64,000 bases of DNA from Corallium rubrum (GCA_964035015.1 OZ035998.1:41155531-41219530); one strand, 5' to 3'; counted from the first letter of the stretch, positions 11,083 to 24,451 are shown. The notes: generated from the sequence alone by a model not told the origin. Made by a program: numbers and translations.

Positions 11083-14000
11083 TTGTAGGTATGGATGTTG
11101 ATATCTGGGTGGTCAAAGGCAGTACTTTAGTAGTCACAGGTGATACAGCAGTAGATACTTTAGTAGTCACAGGTGACACAGCAGTAGTCACAGGTGGCAC
11201 AGTAGTAGTCACAGGTGGCACAGCGGTGGATACTTTAGTCGTCACAGGTGGTACAGCAGTGGATATTTTAGTAGTCACAGGTGGCACAGCAGTGGATCCT
11301 TTAGTAGTCACAGGTGGTACAGCGGTAGTCACAGGTGGTACAGCGGTGGATACTTTAGTAGTCACAGGTGGTACAGCAGTGGATACTTTAGTAGTCTGAG
11401 GTGGCACAGCAGTGGATACTTTAGTAGTCACAGGTGGTACAGCAGTGGATACTTTAGTAGTCACAGGTGGTACAGCAGTGGATACTTTTGTAGTCACAGG
11501 TGGGACAGCCGTAGTCACAGGTGGTACAGCAGTGGATACTTTAGTAGTCACAGGAGGCACAGCAGTGGATACTTTAGTTGTCACAGGAGGCACAGCAGTG
11601 GATACTTTAGTAGTCACAGGTGGTACAGCAGTGGATACTTTTGTAGTCACAGGTGGCACAGCCGTAGTCACAGGTGGTACAGCAGTGGATACTTTAGTAG
11701 TCACAGGTGGTACAGCAGTGGATACTTTTGTAGTCACAGGTGACACAGCAGTGGACACTTTAGTAGTCACAGGTGGTACAGCAGTGGATACTTTAGTAGT
11801 CACAGGTGGTACAGCAGTGGATACTTTAGTAGTCACAGGTGGTACAGCAGTGGATACTTTAGTCGTCATAGGTGGTACAGCAGTGGATACTTTAGTAGTC
11901 ACAGGTGGTACAGCAGTGGATACTTTAGTAGTCACAGGGGGCACAGCAGTTGATACTTTAGTAGTCACAGGTGGTACAGCAGTAGTCACAGGTGGTACAG
12001 CGGTGGATACTTTAGTAGTCACAGGTGGCACAGCAGTAGTCACAGGAGGTACAGCCGTGGATACTTTAGTAGTCACAGAAGGCACAGCAGTGGGTACTTT
12101 AGCAGTCACAGGTGGTACAGCAGTGGATACCTTAGTAGTCACAGGTGGTACAGCAGTGGCTACTTTTGTAGTCACAGGTGGCACAGCCGTAGTCACAGGT
12201 GGTACAGCAGTGGATACTTTAGTAGTCACAGGTGGTACAGCAGTGGATACTTTAGTAGTCACAGGTGGTACAGCTGTAGATACTTTAGTAGTCACAGGAG
12301 GTACAGCGGTGGAAACTTTAGTAGTCACAGGTGGTACAGCTGTAGATACTTTAGTAGTCACAGGTGGTACAGCTGTAGATACTTTAGTAGTCACAGGTGG
12401 TACAGCGGTGGATACTTTAGTAGTCACAGGTGGCAAAGCAGTGGATACTTTAGTAGTCACAGGTGGTACAGCAGTGGATACTTTTGTAGTCACAGGTGGC
12501 ACAGCGGTGGATACTTTAGTCGTCACAGGTGGTACAGCAGTGGATACTTTAGTCGTCACAGGTGGTACAGCAGTGCATACTTTAGTCGTCACATGTGGTA
12601 CAGCAGTGGATACTTTAGTCGTCACAGGTGGTACAGCAGTGGATACTTTAGTAGTCACAGGTGGTACAGCAGTAGTCACAGGTGGTACAGCGGTGGAGAC
12701 TTTAGTAGTCACAGGTGGCACAGCAGTAGTCACAGGAGGTGCAGCAGTGGATACTTTAGTAGTCACAGAAGGCACAGCAGTGGATACTTTAGTAGTCACA
12801 GGTGGTACAGCAGTAGTCACAGGTTGCACAGCAGTGGATACTTTAGTAGTCACAGGTGGTACAGCAGTAGATACTTTAGTAGTCACAGGTGGTACAGCAG
12901 TAGTCACAGGTGGTACTGCAGTAGTCACAGGAGGCACAGCAGTGGATACTTTAGTAGTCACAGGTGGTACAGCAGTGGATACTTTAGTAGTCACAGGTGG
13001 TACAGCAGTGGATAGTTTAGTAGTCACAGGTGGTACAGCAGTGGATACTTTAGTAGTCACCGGTGGTACAGCAGTGGATACTTTTGTAGTCACAGGTGGT
13101 ACAGCAGTGGATACTTTTGTAGTCACAGGTGGCACAGCCGTAGTCACAGGTGGTACAGCAGTGGATACTTTAGTAGTCACAGGTAGTACAGCAGTGGATA
13201 CTTTTGTAGTCACAGGTGGCACAGCCGTAGTCACAGGTGGTACAGCAGTGGATATTTTAGTAGTCACAGGAGGCACAGCAGTGGATACTTTAGTAGTCAC
13301 AGGTGGTACGGCTGTAGTCACAGGTGGCACAGCAGTGGATACTTTTGTAGTCACAGGAGGCACAGCAGTGGATACTTTAGTAGTCACAGGTGGTACAGCT
13401 GTAGTCACAGGTGGTACAGCAGTGGATACTTTTGTAGTCACAGGAGGCACAGCAGTGGATACTTTAGTAGTCACACGTGGTACAGCAGTGGATACTTTAG
13501 TAGTCACAGGTGGTACAGCAGTGGATAGTTTAGTAGTCACAGGTGGTACAGCAGTGGATACTTTAGTAGTCACCGGTGGTACAGCAGTGGATACTTTTGT
13601 AGTCACACGTGGTACAGCAGTGGATACTTTTGTAGTCACAGGTGGCACAGCCGTAGTCACAGGTGGTACAGCAGTGGATACTTTAGTAGTCACAGGTGGT
13701 ACAGCAGTGGATACTTTTGTAGTCACAGGTGGCACAGCCGTAGTCACAGGTGGTACAGCAGTGGATACTTTAGTAGTCACAGGAGGCACAGCAGTGGATA
13801 CTTTAGTAGTCACAGGTGGTACGGCTGTAGTCACAGGTGGCACAGCAGTGGATACTTTTGTAGTCACAGGAGGCACAGCAGTGGATACTTTAGTAGTCAC
13901 AGGTGGTACAGCTGTAGTCACAGGTGGTACAGCAGTGGATACTTTTGTAGTCACAGGAGGCACAGCAGTGGATACTTTAGTAGTCACAGGAGGCACAGCA

Positions 14001-17000
14001 GTGGATACTTTAGTAGTCACAGGTGGTACAGCTGTCGTCACAGGTGGTACAGCAGTGGATACTTTAGTCGTCACAGGTGGTACAGCAGTGGATACTTTAG
14101 TAGTCACAGGTGGTACAGCAGTGGATACTTTTGTAGTCACAGGTGGCACAGCCGTAGTCACAGGTGGTACAGCGGTGGATACTTTACTAGTCACAGGAGG
14201 TACAGCTGTAGATACTTTAGTAGTCACTGGTGGCACAGCAGTAGATACTTTAGTTGTCAGAGGTGGTACAGCAGTGGATACTTTAGTAGTCACAGGTGGC
14301 ACAGCAGTGGATACTTTAGTAGTCACAGGTGGTACAGCAGTGGATACTTTTGTAGTCACAGGTGGCACAGCCGTAGTCAGAGGTGGTATAGCAGTGGATA
14401 CTTTAGTAGTCACAGGAGGCACAGCAGTGGATACTTTAGTAGTCACAGGTGGTACAGCAGTGGATACTTTAGTTGTCACAGGTGGTACAGCAGTGGATAC
14501 TTTAGTAGTCACAGGTGGTACAGCAGTGGATACTTTAGTAGTCACAAGTGGTACAGCAGTGGATACTTTAGTAGTCACAGGTGGCACAGCTGTAGATACT
14601 TTAGTAGTCACAGGTGGTACAGCAGTGGATACTTTTGTAGTCACAGGTGGCACAGCCGTAGTCAGAGGTGGTACAGCAGTGGATACTTTAGTAGTCACAG
14701 GAGGCACAGCAGTGGATAGTTTAGTAGTCACAGGTGGTACAGCAGTGGATACTTTAGTAGTCACAGGAGGTACAGCTGTAGATACTTTAGTAGTCACAGG
14801 AGGTACAGCAGTGGATACTTTAGTAGTCACAGGTGGTACAGCAGTGGATACTTTTGTAGTCACAGGTGGCACAGCCGTAGTCACAGGTGGTACAGCAGTG
14901 GATACTTTAGTAGTCACAGGAGGCACAGCAGGGGATACTTTAGTCGTCACACGTGGCACAGCAGTGGATACTTTAGTAGTCACAGGTGGTACAGCAGTGG
15001 ATACTTTTGTAGTCACAGGTGGCACAGCCGTAGTCACAGGTGGTACAGCAGTGGATACTTTAGTAGTCACAGGTGGTACAGCAGTGGATACTTTAGTAGT
15101 CACTGGTGGTACAGCAGTGGATACTTTTGTAGTCACAGGTGGCACAGCCGTAGTCACAGGTGGTACAGCAGTGGATACTTTAGTAGTCACAGGTGGTACA
15201 GCAGTGGATACTTTTGTAGTCACAGGTGGCACAGCAGTGGACACTTTAGTAGTCACAGGAGGCACAGCAGTGGATACTTTAGTAGTCACAGGTGGTACAG
15301 CTGTAGTCGCAGGTGGTACAGCAGTGGATACTTTAGTAGTCACAGGAGGCACAGCAGTGGATACTTTAGTAGTCACAGGTGGTACAGCAGTGCATACTTT
15401 AGTAGTCACAGGTGGTACAGCAGTGGATACTTTTGTAGTCACAGGTGGCACAGCAGTGGACACTTTAGTAGTCACAGGTGGCACAGCAGTGGACACTTTA
15501 GTAGTCACAGGTGGTACAGCAGTGGATACTTTAGTAGTCACAGGTGGTACAGCAGTGGATACTTTAGTAGTCACAGGTGGTACAGCAGTGGATACTTTTG
15601 TAGTCACAGGTGGCACAGCAGTGGACACTTTAGTAGTCACAGGTGGTACAGCAGTGGATACTTTAGTAGTCACAGGTGGTACAGCAGTGGATACTTTAGT
15701 AGTCACAGGTGGTACAGCAGTGGATACTTTTGTAGTCACAGGTGGCACAGCAGTGGACACTTTAGTAGTCACAGGTGGTACAGCAGTGGATACTTTAGTA
15801 GTCACAGGTGGTACAGCAGTGGATACTTTAGTCGTCACAGGTGGTACAGCAGTGGATACTTTAGTCGTCACAGGTGGTACAGCAGTGGATACTTTAGTCG
15901 TCACAGGTGGTACAGCAGTGGATACTTTAGTCGTCACAGGTGGTACAGCAGTGGATACTTTAGTCGTCACAGGTGGTACAGCAGTGGATACTTTTGTAGT
16001 CACAGGTGGCACAGCAGTGGATACTTTAGTAGTCACAGGTGGTACAGCAGTGGATACTTTTGTAGTCACAGGTGGCACAGCCGTAGTCACAGGTGGTACA
16101 GCAGTGGATACTTTAGTAGTCACAGGTGGTACAGCAGTGGATACTTTTGTAGTCACAGGTGGTACAGCAGTGGATACTTTTGTAGTCATAGGTGGCACAG
16201 CCGTAGTCACAGGTGGTACAGCAGTGGATACTTTAGTAGTCACAGGTGGTACAGCAGTGGATACTTTTGTAGTCACAGGTGGCACAGGTAGTCACAGGTG
16301 GTACAGCAGTGGATACTTTAGTAGTCACAGGTGGCACAGCAGTGGACCTTTGTAGTCACAGGTGGTACAGCAGTGGATACTTTAGTAGTCACAGGTGGTA
16401 CAGCAGTGGATACTTTAGTAGTCACAGGTGGTACAGCAGTGGATACTTTAGTAGTCACAGGTGGTACAGCAGTGGATACTTTAGTAGTCACAGGTGGTAC
16501 AGCAGTGGATACTTTAGTAGTCACAGGTGGTACAGCAGTGGATACTTTAGTAGTCACAGGTGGTACAGCAGTGGATACTTTAGTAGTCACAGGGGTACAC
16601 GGATACTTTAGTAGTCCAGGTGGTACACTTTGGATCTAGTAGTCACAGGTGGTACAGCAGTGGATACTTTAGTAGTCACAGGTGGTACAGCAGTGGATAC
16701 TTTAGTAGTCACAGGTGGTACAGCAGTGGATACTTTAGTAGTCACAGGTGGTACAGCAGTGGATACTTTAGTAGTCACAGGTGGTACAGCAGTGGATACT
16801 TTAGTAGTCACAGGTGGTACAGCAGTGGATACTTTAGTAGTCACAGGTGGTACAGCAGTAGATACTTTAGTAGTCACAGGTGGTACAGCAGTGGATACTT
16901 TTGTAGTCACAGGTGGCACAGCAGTGGATACTTTAGTAGTCACAGGTGGTACAGCAGTGGATACTTTAGTAGTCACAGGTGGTACAGCAGTGGATACTTT

Positions 17001-20000
17001 AGTAGTCACAGGTGGTACAGCAGTGGATACTTTAGTAGTCACAGGTGGTACAGCAGTGGATACTTTAGTAGTCACAGGTGGTACAGCAGTGGATACTTTA
17101 GTAGTCACAGGTGGTACAGCAGTGGATACTTTAGTAGTCAGCAGTGTGGCACAGCAGTGGATACTTTAGTAGTCACAGGTGGTACAGCGGTAGTCACAGG
17201 TGGCACAGCAGTGGATACTTTAGTAGTCACAGGTGGTACAGCAGTAGTCACACGTGGCACAGCAGTGGATACTTTAGTAGTCACAGGTGGCACAGCTGTA
17301 GATACTTTAGTAGTCACAGGTGGTACAGCAGTGGATACTTTTGTAGTCACAGGTGGCACAGCCGTAGTCAGAGGTGGTACAGCAGTGGATACTTTAGTAG
17401 TCACAGGAGGCACAGCAGTGGATAGTTTAGTAGTCACAGGTGGTACAGCAGTGGATACTTTAGTAGTCACAGGAGGTACAGCTGTAGATACTTTAGTAGT
17501 CACAGGAGGTACAGCAGTGGATACTTTAGTAGTCACAGGTGGTACAGCAGTAGATACTTTTGTAGTCACAGGTGGCACAGCCGTAGTCACAGGTGGTACA
17601 GCAGTGGATACTTTAGTAGTCACAGGAGGCACAGCAGGGGATACTTTAGTCGTCACACGTGGCACAGCAGTGGATACTTTAGTAGTCACAGGTGGTACAG
17701 CAGTGGATACTTTTGTAGTCACAGGTGGCACAGCCGTAGTCACAGGTGGTACAGCAGTGGATACTTTAGTAGTCACAGGTGGTACAGCAGTGGATACTTT
17801 AGTAGTCACAGGTGGTACAGCAGTGGATACTTTTGTAGTCACAGGTGGCACAGCCGTAGTCACAGGTGGTACAGCAGTGGATACTTTAGTAGTCACAGGT
17901 GGTACAGCAGTGGATACTTTTGTAGTCACAGGTGGCACAGCCGTAGTCACAGGTGGTACAGCAGTGGATACTTTAATAGTCACAGGTGGTACAGCTGTAG
18001 TCACAGGTGGTACAGCAGTGGATACTTTTGTAGTCACAGGAGGCACAGCAGTGGATACTTTAGTAGTCACAGGTGGCACAGCAGTGGAACTTTAGTAGTC
18101 ACAGGTGGACAGCAGTGGATACTTTAGTAGTCACAGGTGGACAGCGTAGTCACAGGTGGTACAGCAGTGGATACTTTAGTAGTCACAGGAGGACAGCAGT
18201 GGATACTTTAGTAGTCACAGGTGGCAGTGGATACAGCAGTGGATACTTTGTAGTCACAGGTGGACAGCGTGGATAGTATCACAGGTGGTACAGCAGTGGA
18301 TACTTTAGTAGTCACAGGTGGGGACAGCAGTGGATACTTTAGTAGTCACAGGTGGTACAGCAGTGGATACTTTAGTAGTCACAGGTGGTACAGCAGTGTA
18401 GTAGTCACAGGTGGTACAGCAGTGGATACTTTGTAGTCACAGGTGGTACAGCAGTGGATACTTTAGTAGTTGGTAGCAGCAGTAGTCACAGGTGGTACAG
18501 CAGTGGATACTTTGTAGTACAGGTGGACAGCAGTGGATACTTTACACAGGTGGCACAGCAGTGGACACTTTAGTAGTCACAGGTGGCACAGCAGTGGATA
18601 CTTTAGTAGTCACAGGTGGTACAGCTGTAGTCACAGGTGGTACAGCAGTGGATACTTTAGTAGTCACAGGAGGCACAGCAGTGGATACTTTAGTAGTCAC
18701 AGGTGGTACAGCAGTGGATACTTTAGTAGTCACAGGTGGTACAGCAGTGGATACTTTTGTAGTCACAGGTGGCACAGCAGTGGACACTTTAGTAGTCACA
18801 GGTGGTACAGCAGTGGATACTTTAGTAGTCACAGGTGGTACAGCAGTGGATACTTTAGTAGTCACAGGTGGTACAGCAGTGGATACTTTGTAGTCACAGG
18901 TGGACAGCAGTGGAACTTTAGTAGTCACAGGTGGTACAGCAGTGGATACTTTAGTAGTCACAGGTGCAGTGATACTTAGGTGAGACAGTAGTCACAGGTG
19001 GATGGATACTTTAGTAGTCACAGGTGGTACAGCAGGATGGTACAGCAGTGGATACTTTAGTAGTCACAGGTGGTACAGCAGTGGATACTTTAGTAGTCAC
19101 AGGTGGTACAGCAGTGGATACTTTAGTCGTCACAGGTGGTACAGCAGTGGATACTTTAGTCGTCGCAGGTGGTACAGCAGTGGATACTTTAGTCGTCACA
19201 GGTGGTACAGCAGTGGATACTTTAGTCGTCACAGGTGGTACAGCAGTGGATACTTTAGTCGTCACAGGTGGTACAGCAGTGGATACTTTAGTAGTCACAG
19301 GTGGCACAGCAGTGGATACTTTTGTAGTCACAGGTGGCACAGCAGTGGACACTTTAGTAGTCACAGGTGGTACAGCAGTGGATACTTTAGTAGTCACAGG
19401 TGGTACAGCAGTGGATACTTTAGTCGTCACGGGTGGTACAGCAGTGGATACTTTAGTCGTCGCAGGTGGTACAGCAGTGGATACTTTAGTCGTCACAGGT
19501 GGTACAGCAGTGGATACTTTAGTCGTCACAGGTGGTACAGCAGTGGATACTTTAGTCGTCACAGGTGGTACAGCAGTGGATACTTTAGTCGTCACAGTTG
19601 GTACAGCAGTGGATACTTTTGTAGTCACAGGTGGCACAGCAGTGGATACTTTTGTAGTCACAGGTGGCACAGCAGTGGATACTTTTGTAGTCACAGGTGG
19701 CACAGCCGTAGTCACAGGTGGTACAGTAGTGGATACTTTAGTAGTCACAGGTGGTACAGCAGTGGATACTTTTGTAGTCACAGGTGGTACAGCAGTGGAT
19801 ACTTTTGTAGTCATAGGTGGCACAGCCGTAGTCACAGGTGGTACAGCAGTGGATACTTTAGTAGTCACAGGTGGTACAGCAGTGGATACTTTTGTAGTCA
19901 CAGGTGGCACAGCCGTAGTCACAGGTGGTACAGCAGTGGATACTTTAGTAGTCACAGGAGGCACAGCAGTGGACACTTCAGTAGTCACAGGTGGTACAGC

Positions 20001-21660
20001 AGTGGATACTTTAGTAGTCACAGGAGGTACAGCTGTAGATACTTTAGTAGTCACAGGTGGTACAGCAGTGGATACTTTAGTAGTCACAGGTGGTACAGCA
20101 GTGGATACTTTAGTAGTCACAGGTGGTACAGCGGTGGATACTTTAGTAGTCACAGGAGGTACAGCTGTAGATACTTTAGTAGTCGCAGGTGGTACAGCAG
20201 TGGATGCTTTAGTAGTCACAGGTGGTACAGCAGTGGATACTTTAGTAGTCACAGGTGGAACAGCAGTGGATGCTTTAGTAGTCACAGGTGGTACAGCAGT
20301 GGATACTTTAGTAGTCACAGGTGGTACAGCAGTAGATACTTTAGTAGTCACAGGTGGTACAGCAGTGGATACTTTAGTAGTCACAGGTGGTACAGCAGTG
20401 GATACTTTAGTAGTCACAGGTGGTACAGCAGTGGATGCTTTAGTAGTCACAGGTGGTACAGCAGTGGATACTTTAGTAGTCACAGGTGGAACAGCAGTGG
20501 ATGCTTTAGTAGTCACAGGTGGTACAGCAGTGGATACTTTAGTAGTCACAGGTGGTACAGCAGTGGATACTTTAGTAGTCACAGGTGGAACAGCAGTGGA
20601 TGCTTTAGTAGTCACAGGTGGTACAGCTGTAGATACTTTAGTAGTCACAGGTGGCACAGCAGTGGATACTTTAGTAGTCACAGGTGGTACAGCGGTAGTC
20701 ACAGGTGGCACAGCAGTGGATACTTTAGTAGTCACAGGTGGTACAGCAGTAGTCACACGTGGCACAGCAGTGGATACTTTAGTAGTCACAGGTGGCACAG
20801 CAGTGGGTACTTTAGTAGTCACAGGTGGCACAGCAGTGGATACTTTAGTAGTCACAGGTGGCACAGCAGTAGTCACAGGTGGCACAGCAGTGGATACTTT
20901 AGTAGTCACAGGTGGTACAGCAGTGGATACTTTAGTAGTCACAGGTGGTACAGCAGTGGTCACAGGTGGCACAGCAGTAGTCACAGGAGGCACAGCAGTG
21001 GATACTTTAGTAGTCACAGGTGGCACAGCAGTAGTCACAGGTGGTACAGCAGTGGATACTTTAGTAGTCACAGGTGGTACAGCAGTGGTCACAGGTGGCA
21101 CAGCAGTAGTCACAGGAGGCACAGCAGTGGATACTTTAGTAGTCACAGGTGGCACAGCAGTAGTCACAGGTGGTACAGCAGTGGATACTTTAGTAGTCAC
21201 ACGTGGCACAGCAGTGGGTACTTTAGTAGTCACAGGTGGCACAGCAGTGGATACTTTAGTAATCACAGGTGGCACAGCAGTAGTCACAGGTGGTACAGCA
21301 GTGGATACTTTAGTAGTCACAGGTGGCACAGCAGTAGTCACAGGTGGTACAGCAGTGGATACTTTAGTAGTCACAGGAGGTACAGCAGTGGATACTTTAG
21401 TAGTTACAGGTGGTACAGCAGTGGATACTTTAGTAGTTACAGGTGGCACAGCAGTAGATACTTTAGTAGTTACAGGTGGTACAGCAGTTGATACTTTAGT
21501 AGTCAGAGGTGATACAGCGGTAGTCACAGGTGGTACAGCAGTGGATACTTTAGTAGTCACAGGTGGTACAGCAGTGGATACTTTAGTAGTCGCAGGTGGC
21601 ACAGCAATTGATACTTTAGTAGTCACAGGTGGCACAGCAGTAGTGACTTTGGTGGTGGTG
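11083..21660 (-). repeat. 33-bp / 21-bp coding minisatellite with higher-order structure
   Basis: Plus-strand unit is gtggatactttagtagtcac followed by aggtggtacagca (33 bp); the short unit lacks the first 12 bp. Variant bases fall mainly at third codon positions of the minus-strand frame (ggt/gga, tac/cac, agt/cgt, tta/ttt). Shared rare variants reveal nested duplications: 513 bp (from 13.01 to 13.52 kb), 2,705 bp (from 14.66 to 17.37 kb), 297 bp (19.16 to 19.46 kb) and 132 bp (20.95 to 21.08 kb). Units from 18.07 to 19.03 kb are ragged, with many 1-12-bp losses. Confidence 0.95.
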
Positions 21661-21767
21661 GTGGTGAGTAGTTTTATACTTGAATGTTTAATAGTGGTTT
21701 GAGGAGGTTTAATTGTAACAGGTATACACAAGCAGCACCCTTCGGCCGGGTGTTGAATGTTTTCACC
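11083..21767 (-). CDS. Exon 28: end of VWC and giant PTS mucin domain (10.7 kb exon)
   Basis: Starts GENIQHPAEGCCLCIPV, closing the VWC module, then a short Thr-rich lead (TIKPPQTTIKHSSIKLLTTT) and then only repeats. The dominant unit is KVSTAVPPVTT (11 residues, 33 bp), mixed with a 21-bp form AVPPVTT lacking KVST, roughly 340 units in all. Thr, Ser, Pro and Val make up nearly everything, with a regular Lys: an O-glycosylated mucin domain. A good donor (ACAA|GTAAAT) follows the last repeat, and phase 1 matches exon 29. As written, the frame is broken several times between 16.27 and 19.03 kb, but the same frame is open for 5.3 kb below and 2.7 kb above. The total, 10,685 nt, is not the 3n+1 its phases require. 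Confidence 0.88.
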
Positions 21768-22924
21768 CTAAGAATACAAAACACTGATAAATTAGAAAAG
21801 ATGAAAGATTTTATTAATTGTTAAAGATTTTATGTTAAATATCGGTATAAAAAGGTTTGAACCATTCATTCAAATGTCCTTATTTTGTTAATAATCTTTT
21901 AGAAAATCTACCACTTCGGAACCTCTACATTCATTTCGAAACCCGAAGACAATTAGGGAAAAAAAAGTGCATTTAAAACGGAAATAAACGTTCAAAATAC
22001 TCCGCTATGTTTTAGTACAATATTGTTATAAGTAATCAGTTAGCGGTTTGACGAGGTAAATTATTTTTGGAATCTTGTGCGTATATAGTAAGATAATTTC
22101 CGGTCTGATTTTGAGTGGTCAAAGTTACTCTTTATGTAGATTTAAAAGTGATAGCCTGTTAAACTCGAAAAGCGGAGCGTTTTGTTATTTTAAAATTACT
22201 CCTTTTTCTTTTTTAAAATAATCCGGGTGTTGAAATGACTCCATATGTGCTAAAGATGTAGACATTTATTTTTCCTGTTTAAGACAATGTCTTAAAAAAC
22301 TCGTTAATTTATGGGGAAAACGCTGAGGAAGTCGAAGTCCGTACACCATGCATCTCCGTTGGTTTTATATCTGATAAAGAATCTTCCTAATTTATATGAA
22401 CTTAAGCTTAGGTTTCCCCGGCTTAGACAGGGTGATTTTTCAAACTAACTTACCAAATAGGTCGATTCTAAAGCTATATCGCGCCTCATGTTTTAATGCT
22501 GCTCAAGTTTTAACCCTTTCATGCCCATCGTTTTTGTCGAACAACTTTATCTTTTTACTCGGTCTAACACCAGACGATTTTACTCGTCAGGGGGGAGAAC
22601 TCGCGGAGAGCCATGCGTGAAAGGCTTAAATACTAGTTCTCAAACTCATCAATAATTCATGAGGAAACTACCAAAAAACAAATGTTTAGCAGAATTTAGA
22701 AATCGGAGTAGGATTACAGTCAAATTTAGCAAACTTTGAAGTTGCTTTTCTCTAAAAATAGATTCTATCGGTGCTCATCCTCCGATATCTAAATACAGCT
22801 AAGATGGTTAAAGAACGTTGCTTCGCCTCGTATTTTCAACCTAGACCAAGGACTCGTGTTGGATAGATTACTTAATGCTATAAAGGCCACAAAGGTCGCA
22901 AACAGCTCAAGTACCAATAGTATC

Positions 22925-23475
22925 AGTATAATAGTAGTATAATTACAATAGTATACACCAATGCCGAACATCTCCACCTTAACGTCATGTAGTTTCAGTA
23001 TAATATTAGTATAATTAGTATCAGTAGTATTAGTATCAATAGTATCAGTATAATATTAGTATAATTGCAATAGTATACACCAATGCCGAACATCCCCACC
23101 TTAACGTCATGTAGTTTCAGTTTAATATTAGTATCAGTAGTATTAGTATCGGTATAATATTAGTATAATTGCAATAGTATACACCAATGCCGAACATCCC
23201 CACCTTAACGTCATGTAGTTTCAGTATAATATTAGTATAATTAGTATCAGTAGTATTAGTATCAATAGTATCAGTATAATATTAGTATAATTGCAATAGT
23301 ATACACCAATACCGAACATCCCCACCTTAACGTCATGTAGTTTCAGTATAATATTAGTATAATTAGTATCAGTAGTATTAGTATCAATAGTATCAGTATA
23401 ATATTAGTATAATTGCAATAGTATACACCAATACCGGATATTTCTCATGCCGAACATCCCCACCTTAACGTCATG
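22925..23475. repeat. Minisatellite, unit about 105-125 bp
   Basis: The block catccccaccttaacgtcat followed by gtagtttcagtataatatta and a variable (agtat) section occurs about five times. Anchor tagtatacaccaatgccgaa or its variant lies near 22949, 23070, 23176, 23299 and 23417. Length variation comes from the inner agtatcagtagtatt tract. Confidence 0.9.
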
Positions 23476-23654
23476 TGGTCCAAAACGACATCAATGTAAA
23501 TACCTTTATTTGCGCAAAGGACTAGACAGATCCCACAATCTAAAACACTACAGTTTCATCTACACAAGACACATTACTGCATAAAATATCTACTTTGTTA
23601 TTCACCCTAACTTTGATTAACTCTGGACGGCATTCGACTTTCGTCTTATCTATT

Positions 23655-24150
23655 TTACTTTGGCTAAAGGTGAGGTAATACGGGCAACATTTTTCTTCAA
23701 CTTGCAACGCAACTTTGTTGTGTTGCAAGTTGAAAAGCGTTGTTGCACGTCTTACCACCCACCTTCAACATTGTCACGCAACAATGATTTTGTTGTAAGT
23801 TGGAAAAAATTTGTTGGTGGACTCCAGTTGTACTTGCTGCAACATACTGATTCGACTTGCAACAAAATCATTGTTGCGTGACAATGTTTATGGTGGGTGG
23901 TAATACGTGTGGTAACGCTATTCAACTTGCAACGCAACAATGTTGCAGCAATAGACCTTTCCGCATGAAGTGCGTGGATAACGCGTTGAGAGATTTGATT
24001 GGCTCTCGCAAAACTTCGGACATCCAAAACTTCGGACAAACATTGGACATCAGCCAATCAGATTTGTCAAAAAGAAAGATCATGCGATCCATTTACTTCA
24101 TGGGGAAAGGACGTATTTGTTGCTCGTGTTACTTCACCTTAACGCCAGAC
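23655..24150. mobile_element. TIR element rich in caacttgcaac
   Basis: Ends ggtgaggtaatacgggcaac and gttgctcgtgttacttcacc are inverted relative to each other. The interior carries several inverted copies of ttcaacttgcaacgcaac. A related but diverged block is at 60930-61202. Short open frames inside are not coding. Confidence 0.65.
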
Positions 24151-24451
24151 GATTTTACACGTCACAGGAAACCCCACTGACGGGAAAGAGGCAATTACTA
24201 ATGTTAAAGTGTCACTAAGATGAAAAAAGGTCCGCTATGCGTACACGTATCTGCGCAAACCCACCACTGTGAGAATCATGTCAAGATCTTGTGTGATCTT
24301 GGAGATCTTAAGAAAAATCTTAAGATTTTTATACGTAGATCTTATAAGATTTTAGCGAGATCTTATAAGATAATTAAAGAGAAAGTACACGTTCTCTGAC
24401 CTTAATAATTTTTTATCATGACTCATCATGACTCACAAAAACTGTGGTAGA

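Noticed and set aside
11083-21660. CRISPR array
   Set aside because: Tandem coding repeats without spacers, in an intron-rich eukaryotic setting.
11040-21702. Long plus-strand open frames made of VDTLVVTGGTA or SSHRWYSSGYF units
   Set aside because: They are the reverse and shifted frames of the minus-strand mucin exon. They have no splice context or flanking domain, and exist only because the unit length is a multiple of three.
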